From Flavobacteriaceae bacterium (lineage in GTDB: Bacteria > Bacteroidota > Bacteroidia > Flavobacteriales > Flavobacteriaceae): 13,343 bases of DNA. Positions within the stretch are counted from its first letter, which is position 1, and each line of letters starts with the position of its first letter. Of the stretch, positions 6,729 to 13,259 are shown in pieces. The DNA is taken from NCBI GenBank assembly GCA_947482805.1, contig CANKLK010000045.1, positions 1 through 13,343 on the forward strand, given 5' to 3'. A model generated the notes under the pieces. That model was not told the origin of the DNA. It ran no database searches and saw only the letters and a program-made list of their open reading frames with translations. The translations under genes were made by a program, and so were the position numbers.

Positions 6729-6738
6729 AATTATCATA

Positions 6739-7689
6739 ATGAATAAATTAATTATCCTTGCTGCTGTTATTTTCAGCAATTCAGTGTTTTGCCAAACTCA
6801 ATCAGACGTGAGTCGAATTGTTTTGAATGCTGCAGTTATAGACAAAGAAAACAAGTTGCCTGAAGAAGCAAAAAACCAGCTTATAGCCAAACTTAATCAA
6901 GTGGCAACAGAAAATGGTGTTGGTGGTAATGCGCTTTCTGCAAGATTTGTAATTGCTGCAAAAATAAATGTACTATCAAAAGATATCGTTGCTGGTCCGC
7001 CACAAATGATTGCTCAAAATTTGGAAGTAGCTTTTTTTATTGGTGATGCAACTGATAATACCATTTTTTCATACACATCATTAAGTATAAAGGGGGTTGG
7101 AACAAATGAGAACAAAGCATTAATAAGTGCCATTCAAAATATTAATCCTAAAAACAAACAATTCATCGATTTTATCAATTCCGGTAAGAATAAGGTTATA
7201 GAATATTATGCTTCACAATGCGATTTTATAATCAAAAAAGCAGTTACATTAACAAGTAAACAAGATGATGAAGCAGCAATCTATGAATTAGTGCAAGTAC
7301 CAGAAGTTTGTAAAGTCTGTTTTGATAAATGTATGGATGCTATACAGCCAATCTATCAAAAAAAAATAGACAGAGAGGGTATTCAATCATTAAATGAGGC
7401 AAAGAATAAATGGAATAGTAGCCCCAATAAAAAAGGAGCAGAAGACGCAAGTGTGTTATTGAATAAGATTGATCCTTCATCATGTAGTTATAAAGATGCC
7501 ATTTTATTCACTGAAAACATAAGAAAAAAAATTGAAGAGGATGAAAAGCAAAGCTGGGAATTTAAGATGAAAAAATATGCGGATGACGTAAAACTTGAAC
7601 AGCAAAGAATTGAAGCTGCAAGGCAAATAACTATTGAGTATTACAGAAATCAACCACAAACAATTATTTATAATCGATTAATCTGGTAA
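6739..7689 (+). CDS. secreted Cys-containing protein with C-terminal coiled coil
   Basis: This 316-aa protein has a signal peptide (MNKLIILAAVIFSNSVFCQ). The residue before the predicted cleavage does not form a lipobox. The mature part has a conserved-looking N-terminal domain (LPEEAKNQLIAKLNQVATENGVGG at about 40-63, GPPQMIAQNLEV at 87-98, KGVGTNENKAL at 118-128), a Cys cluster CKVCFDKC at 191-198 with further Cys at 161 and 249, and a charged helical C-terminus (about 255-300). The ending QTIIYNRLIW recalls a family found with DUF6175 genes in Bacteroidota; the function is unknown. ATG 6739 is preferred over a GTG at 6718 because it opens directly with the signal peptide. It lies 10 bp after the DUF6175 gene, so they are co-transcribed. 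Confidence 0.82.
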   Translation: MNKLIILAAVIFSNSVFCQTQSDVSRIVLNAAVIDKENKLPEEAKNQLIAKLNQVATENGVGGNALSARFVIAAKINVLSKDIVAGPPQMIAQNLEVAFFIGDATDNTIFSYTSLSIKGVGTNENKALISAIQNINPKNKQFIDFINSGKNKVIEYYASQCDFIIKKAVTLTSKQDDEAAIYELVQVPEVCKVCFDKCMDAIQPIYQKKIDREGIQSLNEAKNKWNSSPNKKGAEDASVLLNKIDPSSCSYKDAILFTENIRKKIEEDEKQSWEFKMKKYADDVKLEQQRIEAARQITIEYYRNQPQTIIYNRLIW

Positions 7690-7691
7690 TT

Positions 7692-7934
7692 ATGGCAAAA
7701 ACAAAAAGAATTTACAAAAAACACTTTATCGTTTTTAATAACAATGGTATAATTAGCGCCACTACTCCAAAGGACTGGGCTAGGGCTAATCAGGATTATT
7801 TTCCAAAGTTTGATTTTAGCGATTCTGATAACACACCAATTGTTGAAGAAATTGAAAAATATCTTTTGAAAAATGGATTTTCAAAAATTGATAATAAAGA
7901 AATTGTAATTCTATATCAGTATAAGTGTATTTAA
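7692..7934 (+). CDS. 80-aa protein of unknown function
   Basis: This small basic protein has no signal peptide or membrane helix. It begins two bases after the stop of the preceding secreted protein, which supports co-transcription. The sequence shows an N-terminal lysine/arginine stretch, a TPKDWARANQDYFP segment and an acidic middle. I recognise no domain. A cytoplasmic protein inside a secreted cluster could be a regulator or an immunity-like partner, but nothing in the sequence proves this. Confidence 0.6.
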   Translation: MAKTKRIYKKHFIVFNNNGIISATTPKDWARANQDYFPKFDFSDSDNTPIVEEIEKYLLKNGFSKIDNKEIVILYQYKCI

Positions 7935-7961
7935 AATTGATTTAAGAATGAAATTAACTAC

Positions 7962-8450
7962 AAAAACTACAACCCAAATTTTAAAATGAAAAAATATTTT
8001 ATAATTCTTGGAATTTTATTTTCTACGATTAATTTAATAGCTCAAACGGATTCTATTCCTAATAGTAGTAATGATAAAACAGTTACAATTACTGTTACTG
8101 GTCAAGGAAAAACAATCGATGAAGCAAAAACAAATGCTTTGCGAAGTGCAATTGAGCAAGCTTTTGGAGCTTTTATTTCTAGCAATACAACAATATTAAA
8201 CGATAATTTAGTCAAAGATGAAATTGTATCTGTGACCAATGGTAATATTCAAAAATATGATTTATTAAATGAGACACCGATGACAGATGGTAGTTATGTT
8301 ACAACATTGAAAGCAACTGTTTCAGTTAGTAAGTTGACTTCGTTTTGTGAATCAAAAGGAGTTGTAGTTGAATTTAAAGGAGGTTTATTCACGATTAATA
8401 TAAAGCAACAAATATTAAATGAACAAGCTGAGATAAAAGCTATTTGGGAA
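7962..8450 (+). repeat. 5' copy of duplicated segment (pairs with 11370-11859)
   Basis: The leader (about 25 nt) and the first roughly 460 coding bases of this gene are repeated at 11370-11859, offset 3,409 bp in the coding part. Only three amino-acid differences occur in the first 92 residues. Differences then increase downstream. This marks a recent duplication or gene conversion. Confidence 0.85.
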
Positions 8451-9686
8451 ACTCTTTTCCTACTAAACCCGATAATGAATCAATCATTTGATTATATACT
8501 AAAAACATCCGACCCTAAATCGTTAGATGATAAGAACTTAAATTGGGAAATACCATTTACGGTTTCAGTGTCTTCAAATAAAAATATTGATTTTGTGTTT
8601 GATTACCTAAAGAATAGCATGAAAAATATTTCTTTAACATCACAAGAAGTTGAAAATTATAAATCTTTGGGGAAGAATATATTTAAAGTTAAGCTCGATA
8701 ATGAAATAGTTTATTTTAGAAAAGAAGAATCGCAAAGAGCCATCGCACTTTTCTTTGAAGATTTGCCTAGAATTACAAGAAACTTTATTGTAGAAGATGG
8801 ATTATCTACGTTTCAAGGTTATTGGTATAGTAAAATAAAAAAACTTAAAATTTCTTATTATCCTGATAAAACATTCAATTTCAATAATCCCGAACCTAAT
8901 CCGTTTGTGGCTGTTGATGATTATGATAATGGACTAGCTAATGAGTATAAATCATTAAACTCGACAGCATCAATAGTAAACTACAGCTTTACAAAAGAAT
9001 ACACCTTAGATAATTTAGAAAAGTTGTCAAATTTTAAAATTTATAGTAGTTACTCGAAAACTAAAATAGGAACTTGGTATAAAGGTGGAAGAATGGTGTA
9101 TATTGATGTAAACTCAAATGCATATATAACACCATTGTTAACCTGTGAACTTTTATTCGATGGGAACTCAGGAAAACAATATACTTTTCTTAATGGAATT
9201 AAAGCTTCTCATTCAAAAGTATATACTCCTCCTCAAATACCTGTATTAGGAACAGATACATTAATAGGGTCAGGATATTCAAATTCAATGAAGCTGTTAA
9301 AAAATTGGTACACATCATTGGATAGTATGCCAGCTGATATTTGTAGTAAGTATTCGTCTATGGGATTTCATGATTGGTTTTTGCCCTCAAAAAATGAATT
9401 GAGTATGCTTGATAGGTTTCATAATAGTTTTTGCACTAATAATCCATTTAAATATAACTATTCAACTGCACAAAGATATTTATTCTACAATTGTATTTCA
9501 AGCTCTCAATATTATAGAGGACCTAATGATAAAAATGTTTATTTTTTTAGTGTTAGAGGAACTGTGAATTATTTTGATAATTACAAAGTGGATGCAATTC
9601 CTATTAGGTGGGAAAAATTACAGGATGGCAGTTATTTAGAAGCTTTAGACATTTACAAACATTTAGAGGATATTAAACAAAACTAA
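7986..9686 (+). CDS. secreted protein: FlgT/LPP20-like N-terminus plus DUF1566/Lcl-like C-terminus
   Basis: This 566-aa exported protein has a signal peptide at 1-20 (cleavage after IAQ). Residues about 32-118 (VTITVTGQGKTIDEAKTNAL, then AIEQAFGAFISS, then a VTLKATVSVSKL-type strand) match the FlgT-N/LPP20-like fold seen in envelope proteins of flagella, secretion and surface systems. A middle domain (about 125-275) is shared with the paralogue at 11395. The unique C-terminus contains GFHDWFLPSKNEL (460-472), CISSSQYY and AIPIRW (537-542), the signature order of DUF1566/Lcl-type C-lectin-like domains (DWRLPT.EL, WSSS, VRxVR). Such folds often display ligand-binding surfaces. No lipobox is seen. 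It is the largest cargo gene and its leader region resembles that of the paralogue. Confidence 0.82.
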   Translation: MKKYFIILGILFSTINLIAQTDSIPNSSNDKTVTITVTGQGKTIDEAKTNALRSAIEQAFGAFISSNTTILNDNLVKDEIVSVTNGNIQKYDLLNETPMTDGSYVTTLKATVSVSKLTSFCESKGVVVEFKGGLFTINIKQQILNEQAEIKAIWETLFLLNPIMNQSFDYILKTSDPKSLDDKNLNWEIPFTVSVSSNKNIDFVFDYLKNSMKNISLTSQEVENYKSLGKNIFKVKLDNEIVYFRKEESQRAIALFFEDLPRITRNFIVEDGLSTFQGYWYSKIKKLKISYYPDKTFNFNNPEPNPFVAVDDYDNGLANEYKSLNSTASIVNYSFTKEYTLDNLEKLSNFKIYSSYSKTKIGTWYKGGRMVYIDVNSNAYITPLLTCELLFDGNSGKQYTFLNGIKASHSKVYTPPQIPVLGTDTLIGSGYSNSMKLLKNWYTSLDSMPADICSKYSSMGFHDWFLPSKNELSMLDRFHNSFCTNNPFKYNYSTAQRYLFYNCISSSQYYRGPNDKNVYFFSVRGTVNYFDNYKVDAIPIRWEKLQDGSYLEALDIYKHLEDIKQN

Positions 9687-9789
9687 TTTGTAATTAAATC
9701 AAGAAGTTAAATTATAAATTAGATATTAATAAATTTTTTGAAAATAATTCTCAATCTATTTATACAAGATAAAATATTTCTCAATTTAA

Positions 9790-10407
9790 ATGACAAATTC
9801 TATTATGCCACATTATGCAAGAACTTATGGTTCAATACATCATCCCAATAACATAGAAGTTGCTTGGAAATATCCAACAGACCCTATATGCGATAATTTT
9901 GGAGTAAAAGTGCCTAATGCAAATAAAACATTTGGTTTAGAGGAATTTAATTTTAGTGACTTTTTTTTGATGGAAAAAATTGCTTATGTTCCTTGTTATG
10001 GTACAAGAATAAGATATCCAAGACCATCAATTGAAGAATTAAGATTAGTTTATAAAGCAAGCAATAATTGTTTTGTACATTATGCAACTTTGTATGATGC
10101 TGTATCATTTAATGATAATGACATTCGAAATTTGAGACAAGTCTTAAATTCTAGATTGAACGAAATATATTTTAATCAAAATACACAAAATTATTTTGGT
10201 GTTGATTTTCCTGTATATCAAAAAATAATTAGAGGGATGCATGCTTCAAATTTAATAGCTGACAATCACCGTAACTCATCTTTTTTAATAAATGTTAAAT
10301 ACAAAAGAATTGAAATTTTGAAGAAGCCTATTCATTGTGGTATAAATTCAAATTTTGCTTCACAATGGTTTATAAATGTTGAATATCCAAGCAATTGTGG
10401 TTGTTGA
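9790..10407 (+). CDS. 205-aa protein of unknown function
   Basis: I do not recognise this protein. It has no signal peptide or membrane helix, unlike its neighbours on both sides. It is rich in Asn, Tyr, His and Phe, carries several His and Cys (HYARTYGSIHH at the start, NCGC at the end) and has a central IRNLRQVLNSRLNEIYF helix. A second in-frame ATG at 9805 (MPHYARTYG) may be the true start. It follows a 103-bp gap after the large secreted gene and precedes an HNH-like gene by 38 bp, so the two probably form one cassette. The AT content is very high. A role as partner of the nuclease is a guess from context. Confidence 0.65.
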   Translation: MTNSIMPHYARTYGSIHHPNNIEVAWKYPTDPICDNFGVKVPNANKTFGLEEFNFSDFFLMEKIAYVPCYGTRIRYPRPSIEELRLVYKASNNCFVHYATLYDAVSFNDNDIRNLRQVLNSRLNEIYFNQNTQNYFGVDFPVYQKIIRGMHASNLIADNHRNSSFLINVKYKRIEILKKPIHCGINSNFASQWFINVEYPSNCGC

Positions 10408-10445
10408 GGTTTAAAAAAATGAACAAAATTATATTATAATGTAAA

Positions 10446-10862
10446 ATGAGAAATTCAAATTTTAAATATCAACCAAAATCTGATACTCAGCTAAAATCTG
10501 ATTTTAAAAGAAGGCTAAAGGCTGGAAAAAATGGCTTTTCTAGTTTTGATGATTTTAAAAATTGGTATTATAATCAGGATAAAGTTTGTTCATATTGTAA
10601 AATAAGTGAAATAGATTGTCAGAAAATAGTTTGCAGAGGAATACTCACATCTGCAAGATTTCCAGTTAACGGAAAGCCATCAAGAGGTAAAGCAAGAGGC
10701 ATGTGGCTAGAAGTAGATAGGAAAGATACTCAACTTTATTCAAGTGAAAATTGTGTTTTGGCATGTTACTTTTGCAATAATGATAAAAGTGATGTTTTTA
10801 CATTTGAACAGTATAAAGCATTTAGAGAAAATAGGTATGAATATTTAAAGAAATTATTATGA
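10446..10862 (+). CDS. HNH-like zinc-knuckle nuclease (variant active site)
   Basis: This 138-aa cytoplasmic protein has the two CxxC knuckles of an HNH endonuclease: CSYC at 48-51 and CYFC at 107-110. Between them is the beta-beta-alpha segment EVDRKD (89-94), then ENC (101-103) and CNNDK (110-114). In classical HNH enzymes the first motif is DH, and here it reads DR. The fold seems present but the usual general-base histidine is not, so it may be a variant nuclease, a DNA-binding derivative or inactive. The basic N-terminal arm (KSDFKRRLKAGK) fits nucleic-acid binding. It overlaps the next gene by 4 bp and follows the 205-aa unknown, which suggests a joint transcript. Confidence 0.72.
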   Translation: MRNSNFKYQPKSDTQLKSDFKRRLKAGKNGFSSFDDFKNWYYNQDKVCSYCKISEIDCQKIVCRGILTSARFPVNGKPSRGKARGMWLEVDRKDTQLYSSENCVLACYFCNNDKSDVFTFEQYKAFRENRYEYLKKLL

Positions 10863-11335
10863 AAAAAAGTTTTTTAGTAATTATAGCAATACTTTCTTTT
10901 GTAGCTGCAAATTCCCAAGACTTCGGCGGCTCCAAAGTAGGCCTCTCAAATTTTGCCCGCAGAATGTATAATTCACAAGCCTTTAATGGAGTAAAAATAC
11001 TTCAAACAGAAGATGGAAAAGATTATATGATATCTGTTGTAGAGCTTAAGAAAGACCCTGCTAAACCTGAGAATATAATGAGTAGGATAGCCAGTGTAAA
11101 AGCAAAGGCTTATGCAAGCCAGTATATTAATGGCTCTAATATAAGTTCAGAGGTGGTCATTGTTACCACAGAAGAAAAAACTAAAGACAACGTCATCACA
11201 AAAACAGAAATGCAAGAATCTTTAAAAGAGTCATCAACAGGGTTTGCAGAAGGTATGGAGTTGCTTACCAACTTTGATAGTTATGATGGTAAGCAGGCTG
11301 TGTATATTTATTATAGAGAGGTGAAGAAGAAGTAA
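10859..11335 (+). CDS. small secreted protein of the cargo cluster
   Basis: This 158-aa protein has a clear signal peptide (MKKSFLVIIAILSFVAANSQ, cleavage after NSQ) and no membrane anchor or lipobox. The mature protein carries an alternating region SRIASVKAKAYASQYINGSN, followed by EVVIVTTEEK and a C-terminal AVYIYYREVKKK strand. This resembles the repeated alpha/beta motif of LPP20-like proteins, in which AKAYA.QYI-type helices precede a beta strand; that assignment is tentative. Its first 80 coding bases are notably less AT-rich than neighbouring genes. The start overlaps the HNH stop (ATGA-type, 4 bp), linking a secreted product to a cytoplasmic nuclease-like gene in one transcript. Confidence 0.78.
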   Translation: MKKSFLVIIAILSFVAANSQDFGGSKVGLSNFARRMYNSQAFNGVKILQTEDGKDYMISVVELKKDPAKPENIMSRIASVKAKAYASQYINGSNISSEVVIVTTEEKTKDNVITKTEMQESLKESSTGFAEGMELLTNFDSYDGKQAVYIYYREVKKK

Positions 11336-11369
11336 GGCAGGAAATTTTGTTAAGTTATTTCAAACAATA

Positions 11370-11859
11370 AAAAACTATAAACCCAAATTTAAAAATGAAA
11401 AAATATTTTATAATTCTTGGAATTTTATTTTCTACGATTAATTTATTAGCTCAAACGGATTCAATTCCAAATAGTAGTAATGATAAAATAGTTACAATTA
11501 CTGTTACTGGTCAAGGAAAAACAATTGATGAAGCTAAAACAAATGCTTTACGAAGTGCAATTGAGCAAGCATTTGGAGCTTTTATTTCTAGCAATACAAC
11601 AATATTAAATGATAGTCTTGTTAAAGATGAGATAGTATCTGTGACTAATGGGAATATTCAAAAGTATGATGTATTAAATGAAATAGCGCTTCCTAATGGA
11701 AGTTACTTAATTACTTTAAAAGCCATTGTATCTGTCAGTAAGTTAACTTCCTATTGTGAATCTAAGGGGGTGAAAGTGGAATTTGAAGGCGGTTTATTCA
11801 GTTACAATATTAAACTGCAAATATTAAATGAAGAGTCTGAAATAAAAGCAATTAAAGAG
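11370..11859 (+). repeat. 3' copy of duplicated segment (pairs with 7962-8450)
   Basis: This block holds the second copy of the leader and 5' coding region of the LPP20-like paralogues. The first 92 codons are nearly identical at protein level and most nucleotide differences are synonymous. Confidence 0.85.
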
Positions 11860-12555
11860 CTAACACAATCAGTTTTTCGAATATTACAACAATCATTTGA
11901 TTACTCTGTAAAAATGAGTCCACCATTATCTCTTGATAATGAAAATAAGAAATGGAAAATTTCTCTTTCTATAACCGCTACAACAAACAATAATATTAAT
12001 TTATTATCTGAAATGCTTTTTAAAACATTAAGTTCGATTAGTTTAAAATCAATTTCAGAATATAGATCTATTGGTAAAAGCGTTTATCCAATTTACTTTT
12101 ATTACAAGGGGGAAAAGAAAGCTTTTTATTTAAGAAAGGAACAGTCTTTAAAAATATTAGAGAGTCTATTTAACAACAAAGTTTGGATGTATTGTTTAAG
12201 TTCTTTTCAAATTAATAATGGTTTTGAAAAACAACAAAGAGTTGGTATCGCGAATCCTAAAATGTGGCATTATCATTATGAATGTTCATTTGATGAAATG
12301 TATAATGATGCACCTTCTAAAGGTTTACGTGGTGAAATGATAAATCCTGGAGATGCTCACTCAATCGTTACGCGCTTGGCCTATTTATTTACAAGAGATA
12401 AAACATATAGGGTATTTCTGCTAGAACCTAGTCGGGTTGCTGCAATATTTTCATTTGATGATGTAAAGGATATTTCTGAAATTGAAAAAATAAAAGAATA
12501 TGTTGTGACATCACTTGATATTAAAATTAGTGACTATGATGTAATAAGTAATTGA
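11395..12555 (+). CDS. secreted FlgT/LPP20-like paralogue, different C-terminus
   Basis: This 386-aa exported protein is a paralogue of the 566-aa protein at 7986. Signal peptide (1-20) and FlgT/LPP20-like domain (about 32-118) are nearly identical. Residues about 125-275 are clearly related but much more divergent (QQSFDY, SLDNENKKW, YRSIGKSVY and YLRKEQS each have counterparts). The last roughly 110 residues are unrelated to the long paralogue and lack the DUF1566/Lcl-like domain; they contain PKMWHYHYECSFDEMY and end in EYVVTSLDIKISDYDV. The ORF is complete. Shared leaders suggest both genes are expressed in the same way. Two exported proteins with a common head and different tails fit a pair of specialised or competing envelope components. 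Confidence 0.82.
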   Translation: MKKYFIILGILFSTINLLAQTDSIPNSSNDKIVTITVTGQGKTIDEAKTNALRSAIEQAFGAFISSNTTILNDSLVKDEIVSVTNGNIQKYDVLNEIALPNGSYLITLKAIVSVSKLTSYCESKGVKVEFEGGLFSYNIKLQILNEESEIKAIKELTQSVFRILQQSFDYSVKMSPPLSLDNENKKWKISLSITATTNNNINLLSEMLFKTLSSISLKSISEYRSIGKSVYPIYFYYKGEKKAFYLRKEQSLKILESLFNNKVWMYCLSSFQINNGFEKQQRVGIANPKMWHYHYECSFDEMYNDAPSKGLRGEMINPGDAHSIVTRLAYLFTRDKTYRVFLLEPSRVAAIFSFDDVKDISEIEKIKEYVVTSLDIKISDYDVISN

Positions 12556-12607
12556 TATTCTTATATATCTATAGTTTAGCAAATCATTGTATCGTTTTTA
12601 ATGAAGG

Positions 12608-13015
12608 ATGGAGCATATGAGAGACAATTCTGGATACTATACTGGAGTAGCAAGCGAATTTTTAGTGATGAGTACTTTATACCGGTTAGGGATAGAAGCA
12701 TTTATAAGTTTGGGTAATAAGAAAAATATAGATATCATTATTAAAGCGAAAAATGGTTCATCCTTAACAGTTGATGTTAAATCTGTAAAAAGTTATAGCT
12801 CAATAGTAATAAATAATGTCAAGTCTGTTAATAATCATTTCATTGTAGTTGTAGTATACAATAATAAATTTCCCAATATTGAAATCTTGCCAGATTTTTA
12901 TATTATTCCATCACAAAAAATACAAAAGCTAGCGGAAAATTATAGTGGTCAAAAAAGGCTTTTAAAGAGCCGAATTGTTAATTATGAAGGGAAGTGGGAT
13001 TATTTAATGGTATAA
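12608..13015 (+). CDS. PD-(D/E)XK nuclease-like protein
   Basis: This 135-aa cytoplasmic protein has the compact restriction-endonuclease-like layout: a helix with GVASEF (E17), then the strand-turn NIDIII with D42, then TVDVKS with D56-x-K58 as the metal-binding D/E-x-K. The order E...D...DxK with a short G-rich link (LYRLGIEAFISLGNKKN) is as seen in Hjc/intron-homing or DUF-type PD-(D/E)XK families on mobile elements. It may cut DNA in element maintenance, recombination or defence; I cannot tell which. A second ATG at 12617 (MRDNSGYYTG, preceded by GGAG) is an equally good start. It is the last gene before the right end, followed by a terminator. Confidence 0.75.
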   Translation: MEHMRDNSGYYTGVASEFLVMSTLYRLGIEAFISLGNKKNIDIIIKAKNGSSLTVDVKSVKSYSSIVINNVKSVNNHFIVVVVYNNKFPNIEILPDFYIIPSQKIQKLAENYSGQKRLLKSRIVNYEGKWDYLMV

Positions 13016-13039
13016 GCTTTCCTTAAAGTATATCTTTTA

Positions 13040-13063
13040 TAAGGTTTAAAGCCTTAGTTTTTT
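13040..13063 (+). terminator. rho-independent terminator after the last cargo gene
   Basis: A six-pair stem with one G-T pair (TAAGGT/GCCTTA) and a 5-nt loop is followed by G and a run of six T. It lies 24 bp after the stop of the nuclease-like gene and separates cargo transcription from the right attachment region. Confidence 0.65.
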
Positions 13064-13155
13064 CATTTCAATAATTATCAATGAATTTTTTAAATCTACC
13101 TGTACCACTTAGTTAGATATTTGTTCATTTAAGAATTAGAGAGATAGTTCAATCG

Positions 13156-13178
13156 TAGTGAAACTTTTAGTGAAACTT
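13156..13178 (+). repeat. right arm-type repeat, tandem AGTGAAACTT
   Basis: It is identical, over 23 bp and in the same orientation, to 265-287. Here it lies 16 bp inside the right attachment repeat, whereas the left copy is 115 bp inside its repeat. The asymmetry is typical of arm sites around an integrase core. Confidence 0.75.
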
Positions 13179-13194
13179 TTTCAAATTTCATAAT

Positions 13195-13230
13195 AACAAA
13201 AAACCCTCACAACTCACGCTGCAAGGGTTT
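13195..13230 (-). terminator. terminator of the minus-strand target RNA gene
   Basis: The stem AAACCCT/AGGGTTT, with a T-rich tail on the minus strand, lies about 20 bp downstream of the RNA gene's apparent 3' end. It is the functional copy of the hairpin duplicated at 85-120. Confidence 0.7.
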
Positions 13231-13259
13231 CTGTAAAATAAAAACCGCTGTAGGGGAAG
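13195..13259. repeat. right attachment repeat (attR side)
   Basis: This is the second copy of the 65-bp perfect repeat at 85-149. Here the sequence continues directly into the T-arm-like part of the target RNA gene, so this copy keeps the gene intact. Confidence 0.93.

Larger units (their letters stand above)
85..13259. mobile_element. integrative element bounded by 65-bp direct repeats
   Basis: The unit lies between two identical 65-bp repeats and spans 13,110 bp from one repeat start to the next. It carries a tyrosine recombinase just inside the left repeat, and both ends share a second 23-bp arm-type repeat (265-287 and 13156-13178). The repeat overlaps the 3' end and terminator of a structured-RNA gene, the usual target type for this integrase class. 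No relaxase, coupling protein, type IV secretion, phage structural or replication gene is visible. It therefore looks like a genomic island or an element mobilised in trans rather than a self-transmissible conjugative transposon. Passengers are a decayed AbiE locus, secreted proteins and two nuclease-like genes. Confidence 0.9.

Noticed and set aside
6739..6800. Lipoprotein signal for the 316-aa secreted protein
   Set aside because: A Cys sits near the cleavage site, but the preceding residues (SVF) do not fit a lipobox, so ordinary signal peptidase cleavage is more likely.
8400..9686. Diversity-generating retroelement target
   Set aside because: The DUF1566/Lcl-like C-terminus prompted the idea, but there is no reverse transcriptase gene or template repeat in the window.
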